Assembly: GCA_016192435.1 (NCBI GenBank)
Contig: JACPUD010000115.1
Coordinates: 1 to 57,286 of the forward strand
Source of the DNA: Rhodocyclales bacterium
GTDB lineage: Bacteria > Pseudomonadota > Gammaproteobacteria > Burkholderiales > Rhodocyclaceae
Direction of reading: 5' to 3'
DNA length: 57,286 nt
Shown here: positions 44,530 through 53,392 of the stretch, piece by piece
Layout of the letters: every line of letters begins with the position of its first letter
Position numbering within the stretch: position 1 is the stretch's first letter
The notes under the pieces: model-generated
Seen by the model: the letters and a program-made list of their open reading frames with translations, nothing else
The model's database searches: none
Told to the model about the DNA's origin: nothing
Made by a program: the position numbers and the translations under genes

Positions 44530-44650
44530 GTCCTTCCCGCAACTCTGGCCCCACGGTCGGCTTGGCACAGCCGACCGGCTGCGACGGCGCGGAGCAGTGC
44601 TCCGCGAAACCCCGTCTTCGCCCCTTGGGGCGGCCCGGCAGGAGGCTGCC
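44530..44650. repeat. Palindrome-filled spacer between hoxA and hoxB
   Basis: Three inverted repeats fill 121 bases: CGGTCGGCT with AGCCGACCG (44554-44577), CGCGGAGCA-G-TGCTCCGCG (44587-44605) and CGCCCC-TTG-GGGCGG (44619-44634). The last is followed by CCCGGC. The 17-mer CCTTGGGGCGGCCCGGC at 44623-44639 is shared exactly with the hypX-hoxA spacer. GGAGG precedes the hoxB ATG. Confidence 0.6.
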
Positions 44651-45643
44651 ATGAACCTGCTCTGGCTCCAGTCCGGCGGTTGCGGCGGCTGCACCCTGTC
44701 CTGGCTGGGCAGCGAACACGGGCCGCTGTTCCGCGTGCTGGCCGACGAAGGCATCGAACTGCTGTGGCACCCGAGCGTTTCCGAAACCGGCGTCGATGAA
44801 GCGCGCGAGCTGATCGCGCAGTGCGCCGACGGCCGCAGCAGCGTCGATCTGCTGTGCATCGAAGGCTCGCTGCTGCGCGGGCCGCGCGGCACGGGCGGCT
44901 TCCACCGTTTCGGCGGCGGCGCGCAGCCGATGATCGACTGGGTGCGGCGGATCGCCGCGCGAGCGCGGCACGTGGTCGCCATCGGCAGTTGTTCGTCCTG
45001 GGGCGGCATCACGGCGGCCGGCATCAACCCGACCGATGCCTGCGGCCTGCAATACGACGGCGAGGCCGCCGGCGGCCTGTTCGGACCGGACTTCCGCGAT
45101 GCCATGGGCCTGCCGGTGATCAATGTCGCCGGCTGCCCGCCGCATCCCGACTGGATCACCGAAACCCTGGCGGCGCTGGCGCATGGCCGCCTGCGCGCCG
45201 AGCATCTCGACGACTACGGCCGGCCGCGCTTTTATGCCGACCAGCTGGTGCATCACGGCTGTCCGCGCAACGAGTACTACGAGTTCAAGGCCAGCGCCTC
45301 CCGGCATTCCGAGCAGGGCTGCCTGATGGAGCAGCTCGGCTGCAAGGGCACCCAGGCCCATGCCGATTGCAACCAGCGCCTGTGGAACGGCGAGGGTTCC
45401 TGCCTGCGTGGCGGCTATGCCTGCATCCGCTGCACCGATCCGGGTTTCGAGGAACCCGGCCACGCCTTCGAGACCACGCCCAAGGTCGCCGGAATACCGA
45501 TCGGCCTGCCCGCCGACATGCCCAAGGCCTGGTTCATCGCCCTGGCCGCGCTATCCAAGTCGGCGACCCCGGCGCGCGTGCGCGAGAACGCGCATTCCGA
45601 CCACCTGCTGCGCGCGCCGACGGTCAAGCGCAACAAGCGATGA
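44651..45643 (+). CDS. hoxB: Regulatory (H2-sensing) hydrogenase small subunit HoxB/HupU
   Basis: This 330-residue protein is a [NiFe]-hydrogenase small subunit without a Tat signal or membrane anchor, as in cytoplasmic regulatory hydrogenases. It begins MNLLWLQSGGCGGCTLSWLG, the HupU form of the proximal-cluster motif. Other cluster motifs are GSCSSWGGIT, VAGCPPHPDWITETL and GYACIRCTDPGFEEPGH. With HoxC it senses H2. It overlaps hoxC by four bases (ATGA). Confidence 0.95.
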   Translation: MNLLWLQSGGCGGCTLSWLGSEHGPLFRVLADEGIELLWHPSVSETGVDEARELIAQCADGRSSVDLLCIEGSLLRGPRGTGGFHRFGGGAQPMIDWVRRIAARARHVVAIGSCSSWGGITAAGINPTDACGLQYDGEAAGGLFGPDFRDAMGLPVINVAGCPPHPDWITETLAALAHGRLRAEHLDDYGRPRFYADQLVHHGCPRNEYYEFKASASRHSEQGCLMEQLGCKGTQAHADCNQRLWNGEGSCLRGGYACIRCTDPGFEEPGHAFETTPKVAGIPIGLPADMPKAWFIALAALSKSATPARVRENAHSDHLLRAPTVKRNKR

Positions 45644-47085
45644 GCGCGCGGCGCGTGGTCGGCCCCTTCAACCGCGTCGAGGGCGATCTCGAAATCAGCC
45701 TCGACATCGACGCCGGGCGGGTCGCCGCGGCCTATGTCAATTCGCCGCTGTACCGCGGTTTCGAGCAGATCCTGCAGGGCAAGCTGCCGGCCGATGCCTT
45801 GGTGCTGGTGCCGCGCATCTGCGGCATCTGCTCGGTGGCCCAGTCGGCCGCGGCCGCGCTGGCGCTGGCCGACGCGGCCGGCACGGTGCCGCCGGCGAAC
45901 GGCCGCCTGGCCGCCAACCTGACGCTGGCGACGGAGAACCTGGCCGACCACCTGACGCATTTCTACCTGTTCTTCATGCCCGACTTCGCCCGCGCCGACT
46001 ATGCCGGCCGGCACTGGCACGCGGCGGCGGTCGAGCGTTTTCGCGCCACCGTCGGCAGCGCGCCGAACCAGATGCTGCCGGCGCGCGCCGACTTCATGCG
46101 CATGATGGGACTGCTCGCGGGCAAATGGCCGCATACCCTGGCCGTGCAGCCGGGCGGCTCGACGCGCCCGCTGCAAAGCTCGGAGATATACCGTCTGCAT
46201 CGCACCCTGCGCGAGTTCCGCGGCTTCCTCGAAAGCGTGACCTTCGGCGCCCGGCTGGAGCACGTCGCCGCCCTCGCCAGCCGCGCCGAGCTCGACCACT
46301 GGCGGGGGCAGGGCGGTGGCGGCGACCTGCGCGCTTTTCTCGCCATCGCCGCGGATCTCGACCTGTGGCGGCTCGGGCGCGCCACGGACCGCTTCATGAG
46401 CTACGGCGCCTATCAGGAGCAAGGCCGGCGCCTGTTCCCGGCCGGGCTCTGGCATCACGGTGCGGCGGCACTCGACATTGGGACGATCGACGAAGACATC
46501 AGCCACGCCTGGTACGCCGCGGCCGGCCTGCCGCAGCACCCGGGCGCGGGCAGCACGCTGCCGGTGACGGAAAAGGATGGCGCCTATTCCTGGTGCAAGG
46601 CGCCGCGCCTGGCCGGCCAGGTGGTCGAAACCGGCGCCCTGGCGCGCCAGGTGGTGGCCGGGCATCCGCTGGCGCGCGACATGGTCGCCGCGGGTGGCGG
46701 CAGCGTCGCCGCGCGCGTCGTGGCGCGCCTGGTGGAACTGGCGCTGGTGCTGCCCGCCATGGAGCGCTGGCTGACCGAACTGGCGCCCGGCGAGCCCTGG
46801 TGCATTGCGACCCAGCTCGCCGACGAAACCTCCGGCGTCGGCCTCATCGAGGCCGCGCGCGGTTCGCTGGGCCACTGGCTCACGGTGCGCCGCGGCCGCA
46901 TCCACAATTACCAGATCATCGCGCCGACCACCTGGAACTTCTCGCCGCGCGACGCCGCGGGCCAGCCCGGCGCGCTGGAACAGGCGCTGGCGGGCCTGCC
47001 GGCGGATGCCACGGCGCCGCTGCCGGCGGCCATACATCACGTGGTGCGCAGTTTCGACCCCTGCATGGTGTGCACGGTGCACTGA
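45640..47085 (+). CDS. hoxC: Regulatory (H2-sensing) hydrogenase large subunit HoxC/HupV
   Basis: This 481-residue large subunit carries RICGICSVAQ (Cys61, Cys64, Gln68) and ends DPCMVCTVH with Cys475 and Cys478. The gene stops right after His481, so there is no cleavable tail and no protease is needed, as in known regulatory hydrogenases. Gln68 replaces the His68 found in HybC. RVEGDLEISLDIDAG is the conserved N-terminus. It forms the sensor that signals through HoxJ. Confidence 0.96.
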   Translation: MSARRVVGPFNRVEGDLEISLDIDAGRVAAAYVNSPLYRGFEQILQGKLPADALVLVPRICGICSVAQSAAAALALADAAGTVPPANGRLAANLTLATENLADHLTHFYLFFMPDFARADYAGRHWHAAAVERFRATVGSAPNQMLPARADFMRMMGLLAGKWPHTLAVQPGGSTRPLQSSEIYRLHRTLREFRGFLESVTFGARLEHVAALASRAELDHWRGQGGGGDLRAFLAIAADLDLWRLGRATDRFMSYGAYQEQGRRLFPAGLWHHGAAALDIGTIDEDISHAWYAAAGLPQHPGAGSTLPVTEKDGAYSWCKAPRLAGQVVETGALARQVVAGHPLARDMVAAGGGSVAARVVARLVELALVLPAMERWLTELAPGEPWCIATQLADETSGVGLIEAARGSLGHWLTVRRGRIHNYQIIAPTTWNFSPRDAAGQPGALEQALAGLPADATAPLPAAIHHVVRSFDPCMVCTVH

Positions 47086-47091
47086 TCCGGT

Positions 47092-47119
47092 CGAGAGTTG
47101 ACGCTGACGCCACGGCGCT
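47092..47119 (+). repeat. Dispersed short repeat, copy 8 (intergenic)
   Basis: GAGAGTTGACGCTGACG then CCACGGCG. It fills the gap between the convergent hoxC and GGDEF-EAL stops. Confidence 0.65.
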
Positions 47120-47122
47120 CGA

Positions 47123-50100
47123 TCAAAGCTGGGCGCGATTGACCGGAACTTCGCTGCGCAACTGCTCCAGCGCCAGCAGCAGCTCGTCGCGCCGCGCCAG
47201 CAGGTTGGGCAGTTGTGCGCAGGCGGCGCTGCGATCGTGGTGCGCCAGTTGGTCGATGCGGCGGCCGGCGGCATGCACCGCATCGTGGGCGCGCACCAGT
47301 TGCGCGAATCCGGGATAGTGGCCGTAGCGGTCATGGCCCATGGCATCCAGCCAGTGGCCGAAACGGCAATTGTGCGGGTCCAGCGGCGGCAGCGGCGGCG
47401 CCTCGCCGGCCGGCGCCCCGATCGACTCGCTGAGCTGCTGGATCCAGCGCAGGTGGTCGACCTCGACAGTCAGCAGAGGCAGGTCCTGACGCGGCCAGAG
47501 CGGGACGTTTTTCCATTCGGCGGGTTGTCGCCATGCGGCGATCCATGCCGGCAGATCCTCGGCCGGCATCGGCCGCGCGATGCCATAGCCCTGGGCCAGC
47601 TCGCAGCCGAGCTGGAGCAGCAGCTCGCCATGGCGAACGGTTTCGACGCCCTCGGCCACGACCCGGCGCCGGAAGGCGGTGGCCAGCCCGACGATGCTGT
47701 CGACGATCGACAGGTCGTCGGGATCTTCGAGCATGTCCTGGACGAAGGACTGGTCGATTTTCAGCGTGCCGACTTGCAGTTGCTTGAGATAGGTCAGCGA
47801 GGAATAGCCGGTGCCGAAGTCGTCGATGGTGAATCCAACGCCGAGCGCACTGCAGGCTTCGATGACCTGGGCGACCTTGCCGAGGTCCTTCAGCGTCGCG
47901 GTTTCGAGGATTTCCAGTTCGATGTTGCGCGGCTCCACGCCGGGGTGCCGTGCCAGCGCGTCGCTCAGGGTGGCGACGAAATCGACGGATTGCAGTTGGT
48001 CGGCGGCGACGTTGATGCTGATGACCAGGTGCAGACCGGCCTGCGCCCAGTCCTCGGCCAGGCGCAGGCTGCTGTTCAGTACCCAGTCGCCGATCGGTCC
48101 ATGCAGCCGGACCAGGTCGACCTGCGGCAGGAACTCCGCCGGATCGAGCAGGCCGCGTTCCGGATGCTGCCAGCGGATCAGGGCTTCGGCGCCGACCACC
48201 TGGCCGCTGCGCATATTGACCTTGGGCTGGAAGTACAGCCGCAACTGATTGCTGGCGATGGCGTCGAGGATGCTGCGCTGCGATTCGCGGCGGCTTGCCG
48301 AAAGCCGGTCGTGTTCCGCATCGAACAGGGTGTAGCGGTTCCTGCCGCTTTGCTTGGCCAGGTACATGGCCTGGTCGGCATGGCGAATCAGGGTGTCGGA
48401 ATCGGCGCCGTCGAGCGGAAACAGCGTGACGCCCATGCTGGCGGAAACGCGGGCCTCCCCCTCCTTGAGCATGAAGGGTTTGTTCAGGGCGCCGCGAACG
48501 CGCTCCAGCGCCACCTCGCATTCGTCGAAATGCGCGAGGTTGCCCAGCAGCACGACGAACTCGTCGCCCCCCAGCCGGCTCACCGTATCGCCGGCGCGGA
48601 CATTGGCCGTCAGGCGTTGCGCGGCCTCGATCAGCAGGCTGTCGCCGGCGGCATGCCCCCAGGTGTCGTTGATCGGCTTGAAATCGTCGAGGTCGAGATA
48701 GCAGACCGCCAGCAGGCGGTCGGCACGCTGCGCCTGGGCGATCGCGCGCTGCAGACGGTCGGACAGCATGCGGCGATTGGGCAGGCCGGTCAGCGCGTCG
48801 AAATAGGCCATCTGCTCCAGCCGGTCCTGGGATTCCCTGAGCGCACTGATGTCGCTCGACAGGCCGATGTAATGGCGAACTCGGCCCTGCTTGTCGCGAA
48901 TCGCGGAAATGCTGGTCTGCTGCACGTAGAGCGTGCCGTCCTTGCGCCGATTGATCATTTCCCCGCGCCAGACGCCACGCTCGAGCAGGCTCTGCCACAT
49001 CGCGCGGTAGAACTCCGCGGGCTGCCGGCCCGAGGCAAGAAAGCGCGGATTGCGTCCCAGCACTTCCTCGCGCGAATAGCCGGTCAGGGCGAGAAAGGTC
49101 GCGTTGGCATCGACGATGTCCCCTTTGGGATTGGTAATCATGATGCCTTCCTGCGCATGCTCGAAAACCCCCGCGGCAAGCCGCAGTCGATCCTGGCTGC
49201 GGCGCAGGGCGCCGTTGCTGCGGGCAATCGCCCACAGCGCCGCCAGCAGCAGCGAGATGAAGGCCGCAGCGCCGAGCACGATGGCCTGGCCATAGCGCGC
49301 CATGATATCGCCCAGCTTGACCGGCAGGTCGGCATAGGGCCCGAGCCGGAATTCGAGGAAAAGATCATGCACCGACTGGTAGTTCTGCGGCAGGGTCCAG
49401 CCGTAGATCCCGGCCGCGACGGCCGCCGCATCGTCGGGCCGCATGCTCAGCAGGGCGATCAGCAGGTCGCGCGCGAGTTCCTCGGAAACATGCTCGGCCT
49501 TGGCGAAGGCCCAGTGCGGATAGAGCTGGGTGCTGTGCCAGTAGGGAAAATTCGGCGTCTGGCGGGCGCCGATGACGCGCAGTTGGGCCAGGTCGAGCTT
49601 GTCGGCGGCCGCCAGCGCTTCGACCAGGTCGGAGCGTACGAAGCCGGCGTCGGCGCGCCCGCTCAGCACGCTTTCGACCACCTTGTCCTGGGATTGCAGT
49701 TCGAGGATCTCGGCCAGGTCGCTGCCGAGGTCGAGTCCGGCTGCCTGCGCTTCGCGCAGATGCACCTGCCAGCCGCCGAAGCCGTGCATGTCGGGCACCG
49801 CAAGGCGCTTGCCGCGCAGGTCGGCGTAGGTTTTCAGATCGCTGCGCTCGGCGCGGGTGATCGCCACGCCGCCGAAGCGATCCACCGGGCCCTGGGGGCC
49901 GGCGACGCGCATCGTGGCAATGCGGGAAATCCGGCCGCCGGCTTCGAGTTCGACGTAATGGCCGGTGTTGGTGATCACCAGATCGATGCGGCGCGCGTTC
50001 AGCGCCGGGCCGAACTCGGCCAGGGTCAGCGGTACGATCTGGAAGCGGTGCGGCGCCAGCTTCTGCGTCAGGAAGTCGGCGTGCGCCTGCCATTCGGCCA

Positions 50101-50263
50101 GGGCCTTGTCCTGGCCGCGAAACGCCAGTATGCCGATGCGCAGCGTCGCGTCAGGCTTCCTGCTGGCGGCGGGCTCCGCCGCCAGCAGGAAGCCCGGCAG
50201 CAGCAGGCAACAACACAGCGCCAGCCAGCGCAGGGCGGCGATCGAGGATTCAAAATGGGACAT
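47123..50263 (-). CDS. Membrane GGDEF-EAL protein with PhnD-like sensor, PAS and CZB-type domains
   Basis: This is a 1046-residue c-di-GMP enzyme. A signal segment (1-28) is followed by a periplasmic phosphonate-binding-like domain (about 40-290) and a membrane helix (327-347). A PAS domain spans about 360-480 (GIMITNPKGDIVDANATFLA). GGDEF lies at 565-569 with the inhibitory site RAGD five residues before it. The EAL motif is at 693-695, with DDFGTGYSSL and EGVETVRHGELLLQLGCELA downstream. The C-terminal about 110 residues resemble a CZB zinc-binding domain (CRFGHWLDAMGHDRYGHYPG). Both catalytic motifs are intact. It lies antisense inside the hydrogenase island. Confidence 0.93.
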   Translation of the reverse strand: MSHFESSIAALRWLALCCCLLLPGFLLAAEPAASRKPDATLRIGILAFRGQDKALAEWQAHADFLTQKLAPHRFQIVPLTLAEFGPALNARRIDLVITNTGHYVELEAGGRISRIATMRVAGPQGPVDRFGGVAITRAERSDLKTYADLRGKRLAVPDMHGFGGWQVHLREAQAAGLDLGSDLAEILELQSQDKVVESVLSGRADAGFVRSDLVEALAAADKLDLAQLRVIGARQTPNFPYWHSTQLYPHWAFAKAEHVSEELARDLLIALLSMRPDDAAAVAAGIYGWTLPQNYQSVHDLFLEFRLGPYADLPVKLGDIMARYGQAIVLGAAAFISLLLAALWAIARSNGALRRSQDRLRLAAGVFEHAQEGIMITNPKGDIVDANATFLALTGYSREEVLGRNPRFLASGRQPAEFYRAMWQSLLERGVWRGEMINRRKDGTLYVQQTSISAIRDKQGRVRHYIGLSSDISALRESQDRLEQMAYFDALTGLPNRRMLSDRLQRAIAQAQRADRLLAVCYLDLDDFKPINDTWGHAAGDSLLIEAAQRLTANVRAGDTVSRLGGDEFVVLLGNLAHFDECEVALERVRGALNKPFMLKEGEARVSASMGVTLFPLDGADSDTLIRHADQAMYLAKQSGRNRYTLFDAEHDRLSASRRESQRSILDAIASNQLRLYFQPKVNMRSGQVVGAEALIRWQHPERGLLDPAEFLPQVDLVRLHGPIGDWVLNSSLRLAEDWAQAGLHLVISINVAADQLQSVDFVATLSDALARHPGVEPRNIELEILETATLKDLGKVAQVIEACSALGVGFTIDDFGTGYSSLTYLKQLQVGTLKIDQSFVQDMLEDPDDLSIVDSIVGLATAFRRRVVAEGVETVRHGELLLQLGCELAQGYGIARPMPAEDLPAWIAAWRQPAEWKNVPLWPRQDLPLLTVEVDHLRWIQQLSESIGAPAGEAPPLPPLDPHNCRFGHWLDAMGHDRYGHYPGFAQLVRAHDAVHAAGRRIDQLAHHDRSAACAQLPNLLARRDELLLALEQLRSEVPVNRAQL

Positions 50264-50365
50264 GCCTGCAATGCTACCCGATCGGGATGCGGGCGACGCT
50301 GCTCCGACGTTGGCCCGATGCTGCCTTGTGAGACACTTCAGGCTTCATTCAGCCTGTGCAATGCC
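50264..50365. promoter_or_regulatory. Divergent spacer between the GGDEF-EAL gene and the PGDYG-family gene
   Basis: This 102-base region must hold the start signals for both neighbours. It includes a short inverted repeat (CCCGATCGGG at 50278-50287). No clear sigma-54 or sigma-70 elements were recognised. Confidence 0.3.
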
Positions 50366-50803
50366 ATGCCCGAACTCAAGAATATCGACCTGAGCCGCGA
50401 CGCCGCGGCCGCACTTTATGTCAAGGACGAAATCGTCGCCGTGGTTTTTGCCGTCACGGCCGGCGAACTCGCCAGCCGCGAAGGGCCGAATCGCTACAGC
50501 GCGGACGATGCCCTGATCACCGGTTCCACCGGCGACTGCTGGAGCGTTTCCCGCCAGCGCTTCGAGGCCAAGTACCAGCCCGTGGCGCCGCTGCCGGCTG
50601 GTGCCGACGGACCCTACCGCGCCCGGCCGGTGCCGGTCCTCGCCCGCCAGATGACGCAGGCATTCAGCGTGGCGCGCTGTGCCGGCGGCGACCTGCTGCA
50701 CGGCGCGGCGCGGGACTGGCTGCTGCAATACGCGCCGGGCGACTTCGGCATCGTGCAGGATGCCCGCTTTCGCCAGGTCTATCGCCGCCTGGCGCAGGCC
50801 TGA
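50366..50803 (+). CDS. PGDYG-family protein of unknown function
   Basis: This 145-residue soluble protein has the C-terminal PGDFGIVQDARFRQVYRRL segment that defines the PGDYG family (here with Phe). Other parts include VFAVTAGELASREGPNRYSA and LITGSTGDCWSVSRQRFEAK. I know no function for this family. It starts the second group of plus-strand hydrogenase genes, 36 bases upstream of hoxJ, so it may be co-transcribed with it. A regulatory or unrelated role is equally possible. Confidence 0.7.
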   Translation: MPELKNIDLSRDAAAALYVKDEIVAVVFAVTAGELASREGPNRYSADDALITGSTGDCWSVSRQRFEAKYQPVAPLPAGADGPYRARPVPVLARQMTQAFSVARCAGGDLLHGAARDWLLQYAPGDFGIVQDARFRQVYRRLAQA

Positions 50804-50839
50804 CGCGCCGCGCGCGCCCGCGCTGGGGTACATTGCCGC

Positions 50840-52225
50840 ATGAGCCGCAAACCTGCCCCTGCTTCGCCCCTGTCCGAGGCCGCGCCCGGCGAGCCGCGCT
50901 CGGCGCTCACGGTAGAGATGCTCGCGGCCGCCGCCGGCGCCTCGGCCGAAGATGCCATCTGGCTCGACGTGATCCGCAAGATGGACGAGGTCTATAACGA
51001 CCTGCTGCAGTACGAAGTCGCGCTGGAGGAAAAAAACGCCACGCTGGAGGACACCCAGCAGTTCATTTCCTCGGTGCTGACCTCGATGTCCGACCTGCTG
51101 ATCGTCTGCAGCCGCGCCGGGGTGATCGAGAGCGTGAACGCCGCGCTGGCCTCGCTGCTCGGCGTCGATGCCGAGGCGCTGCCCGGGCGCGCGGTGTTTG
51201 ACCTGTTCGCCGACGAGGAATCGCGCCAGCGCGCCGGACGCCTGTTCGCCGACCAGGGCGGCCAGCCGGCGGAAGACATCGAGATGCTGCTGAAGGCCGC
51301 CAACGGCAGCGCGATCCCGGTGTCGCTGAACTGCACGCCGCGCTACAACGGCGTCGGCAAGATGCTCGGGCTGGTCATCACCGGGCGTCCGGTGGGCGAG
51401 CTGCGCCGCGCCTACCAGGCCCTGCGGCGCGCCCACGAAGACCTCAAGACCACCCAGCAGCAACTGATCCATTCCGAGAAAATGGCTTCGCTGGGGCGGC
51501 TGGTGGCCGGCGTCGCGCATGAACTGAACAACCCGATCAGCTTCGTCTACGGCAACACCCTGGCCATGAAGCGTTATGCCGAACGCCTGGCGCGCTATCT
51601 CGCCGCGGTGCATGGCGAGATGCCGCAGGACCAGCGCGAGGCGCTGCGCCGCGAGTTGCGCATCGACCGCCTGCTCGACGACCTGCCCTCGCTGATCGAC
51701 GGCACCGTGGAAGGCGCCGAGCGCACGCGCGACATCGTCGATGCCCTCAAGCGCTTCTCGGCCACCGATCGCGACGAGCGGCGCGCCTTCGATCTGGTCG
51801 AGGTCATCGAGCGCGCCGTGCAATGGGTGTGCAAGGCCACGGCGAACCAGTTCGAGGTGAAGCTCAACCTTCCCGCTGCGCTGGAGGTGATCGGCTCGCC
51901 GGGCCAGGTGCAGCAGGTGGTGATGAACCTGGTGCAGAACGCGGCCGACGCGACCGAACAGGCGCGCGAGCGGCGCCTGGAGATTTCCGGCAGCGTCGAG
52001 CAAGGCGAGGCGGTGATCGAGTTCCGCGACAGCGGGCCGGGCATCCCCGCCGAAAATCTCGACAAGCTGTTCGATCCCTTCTTCACCACCAAGCCGGTCG
52101 GGCGCGGCACTGGGCTGGGCCTGGCGATCAGCTACGGCATCGTCGAGCGCCATGGCGGCAAGTTGACGGCCGGCAACCATCCGAAGGGCGGCGCGCTGTT
52201 CTGCCTGCGCCTGCCGCTGGCGTGA
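50840..52225 (+). CDS. hoxJ: Hydrogenase sensor histidine kinase HoxJ/HupT
   Basis: This 461-residue soluble PAS-histidine kinase has a PAS domain around residues 75-185. A helical phospho-acceptor domain with His227 in GVAHELNNPISFVYGN follows, then an ATPase domain (VVMNLVQNAADATEQA, EFRDSGPGIPAENLDKLFDP, GRGTGLGLAISYGIVERHGG). The HELNNPISFVYGN form is characteristic of HupT/HoxJ. There is no membrane segment, fitting direct contact with HoxBC. It would (de)phosphorylate HoxA. It overlaps hupK by four bases (GTGA). Confidence 0.92.
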   Translation: MSRKPAPASPLSEAAPGEPRSALTVEMLAAAAGASAEDAIWLDVIRKMDEVYNDLLQYEVALEEKNATLEDTQQFISSVLTSMSDLLIVCSRAGVIESVNAALASLLGVDAEALPGRAVFDLFADEESRQRAGRLFADQGGQPAEDIEMLLKAANGSAIPVSLNCTPRYNGVGKMLGLVITGRPVGELRRAYQALRRAHEDLKTTQQQLIHSEKMASLGRLVAGVAHELNNPISFVYGNTLAMKRYAERLARYLAAVHGEMPQDQREALRRELRIDRLLDDLPSLIDGTVEGAERTRDIVDALKRFSATDRDERRAFDLVEVIERAVQWVCKATANQFEVKLNLPAALEVIGSPGQVQQVVMNLVQNAADATEQARERRLEISGSVEQGEAVIEFRDSGPGIPAENLDKLFDPFFTTKPVGRGTGLGLAISYGIVERHGGKLTAGNHPKGGALFCLRLPLA

Positions 52226-53205
52226 GCGCCGGCATCGATCCCGGCTGCGTCAGGCTGAGCCTCGCCAGCGCCGACGGGCGGGTCGGCGCGGTCAATGTCG
52301 CCAGCGAACGGCCGCAGGTCGCCCAGGTCCTGCGCGGCCGGCCCGCCGAGGCCGCGGTGCGCCTGGTGCCGCTGCTCTTCGCGCTGTGCGGCAAGGCCCA
52401 GGGCCGCGCCGCCGAACTCGCGCTGGCGGCGGCGCGCGGCGCGGAATCCCCGGCGCAGATCGATGCCGCGATCCAGCACGAAGCGTTGCGCGAGCATCTC
52501 TGGCGCTGGCTGCTCGACCTGCCGCCGCTGCTCGGCGAACCCGCGCTGAAAGACGAATTCGTCGCCGCCGCGGGCTGGGTCGCCGGCGGCCAGAGAGCCG
52601 AACTCGCGGCGCTGCTGGCCGATCGGCGCATCGCAAGCCTGTGCCGGCGGCTGGGCGCGATGGAAGATGCCCCCGCCGCGCCACCGCGCTGTTTGCCGGC
52701 GCTGGATGCGCGAGCCTCGCTGGCGTTGTGGCCGCAGCTCGACGCCGGATTTTGCGCGCGGCCGCATTGGCTGGGTGCCGCCGCCGAAACCGGCGCCATC
52801 GCCAGGCGCCAGGGTGGGGCGGGCAGTGTGGCCGCAACCGGCGCCTTTGCCGCGCGCTGGCTGGCGCGGCTGGCCGAGTTGCGCGACTGGGCGCAAGACC
52901 AGGCAAGAGTTGGCGCTGGCGGCACGGCGAGCGCGGCGCCGGTGGGTCCGGTCGGGCTCAGAAGAGGCCGGGCGCTGGTCGAAACCGCCCGCGGCCTGCT
53001 GATGCACGAGATCGTGCTCGACGGCGAGCGCATCGCCGACTACTTCATCGTCGCCCCCACGGAATGGAACTTCCACCCGCAAGGCCCGCTCTGCGGCTGG
53101 CTGATGGGTCGCGATGCGACCGACCGCGCCGCCGTGCAAGGCTTCGCCGCCCGCGCCGTGGCGGCGCTCGATCCCTGCGTGCGCTGGGAACTGGAGTGGC
53201 TGTAG
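52222..53205 (+). CDS. hupK: Hydrogenase expression/formation protein HupK/HoxV
   Basis: This 327-residue protein resembles a degenerate hydrogenase large subunit. Its C-terminal part has FIVAPTEWNFHPQGPLCGWL and ends LDPCVRWELEWL, echoing the DPCxxC end of large subunits but without the second Cys. It lacks the N-terminal RICGxC motif. HupK/HoxV proteins act as scaffolds in assembling the active-site metal unit. It starts at GTG 52222, coupled to hoxJ. A dispersed-repeat copy near residue 230 encodes RVGAGGTA in a linker. Confidence 0.88.
   Translation: MSAGIDPGCVRLSLASADGRVGAVNVASERPQVAQVLRGRPAEAAVRLVPLLFALCGKAQGRAAELALAAARGAESPAQIDAAIQHEALREHLWRWLLDLPPLLGEPALKDEFVAAAGWVAGGQRAELAALLADRRIASLCRRLGAMEDAPAAPPRCLPALDARASLALWPQLDAGFCARPHWLGAAAETGAIARRQGGAGSVAATGAFAARWLARLAELRDWAQDQARVGAGGTASAAPVGPVGLRRGRALVETARGLLMHEIVLDGERIADYFIVAPTEWNFHPQGPLCGWLMGRDATDRAAVQGFAARAVAALDPCVRWELEWL
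52904..52932 (+). repeat. Dispersed short repeat, copy 9 (inside hupK)
   Basis: AAGAGTTGGCGCTGGCG then GCACGGCG. It is the closest copy to the consensus and encodes RVGAGGTA. Confidence 0.7.
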
Positions 53206-53355
53206 GGCTTGCTGTAGGGCGGCTGTAGGGCGGACTTCAGTCCGCCAGGGAACGGCGGCGGTGTAGGGCGGACTTCAGTCCGCCAGGGAACGTCGGCGAT
53301 GTATGGCGGACTTCAGTCCGCCATGGAACGTCGGCGGACTGAAGTCCGCCCTACA
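53201..53355. repeat. REP/BIME-like palindrome cluster
   Basis: Three direct units of TGTAGGGCGGAC-TTCA-GTCCGCC type start at 53224, 53262 and 53300, with an exact 38-base period. One inverted unit lies at 53333-53355. Two partial heads (TGTAGGGC) come before, at 53201 and 53213. Unit 3 has a T-for-G change matched by a change in the other flank (ATGG/CCAT). The cluster separates the convergent hupK and dehydrogenase genes and may end transcription from both sides. One related unit lies in hybD. Confidence 0.85.
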
Positions 53356-53392
53356 GTCCACCCCACGAGTGTCCGCCCCACGAGTGTCCTCT

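Noticed and set aside
47213-50803. A plus-strand open frame of almost 1200 codons opposite the GGDEF-EAL gene
   Set aside because: It mirrors the real gene in high-GC DNA, shows no domain pattern and is rich in Arg/Gly/Ala. Only its last 146 codons, from 50366, form a real gene.
53201-53355. CRISPR array
   Set aside because: The 38-base period comes from near-identical palindromes with conserved short spacers, not from unique spacers between repeats, and no cas genes are present.
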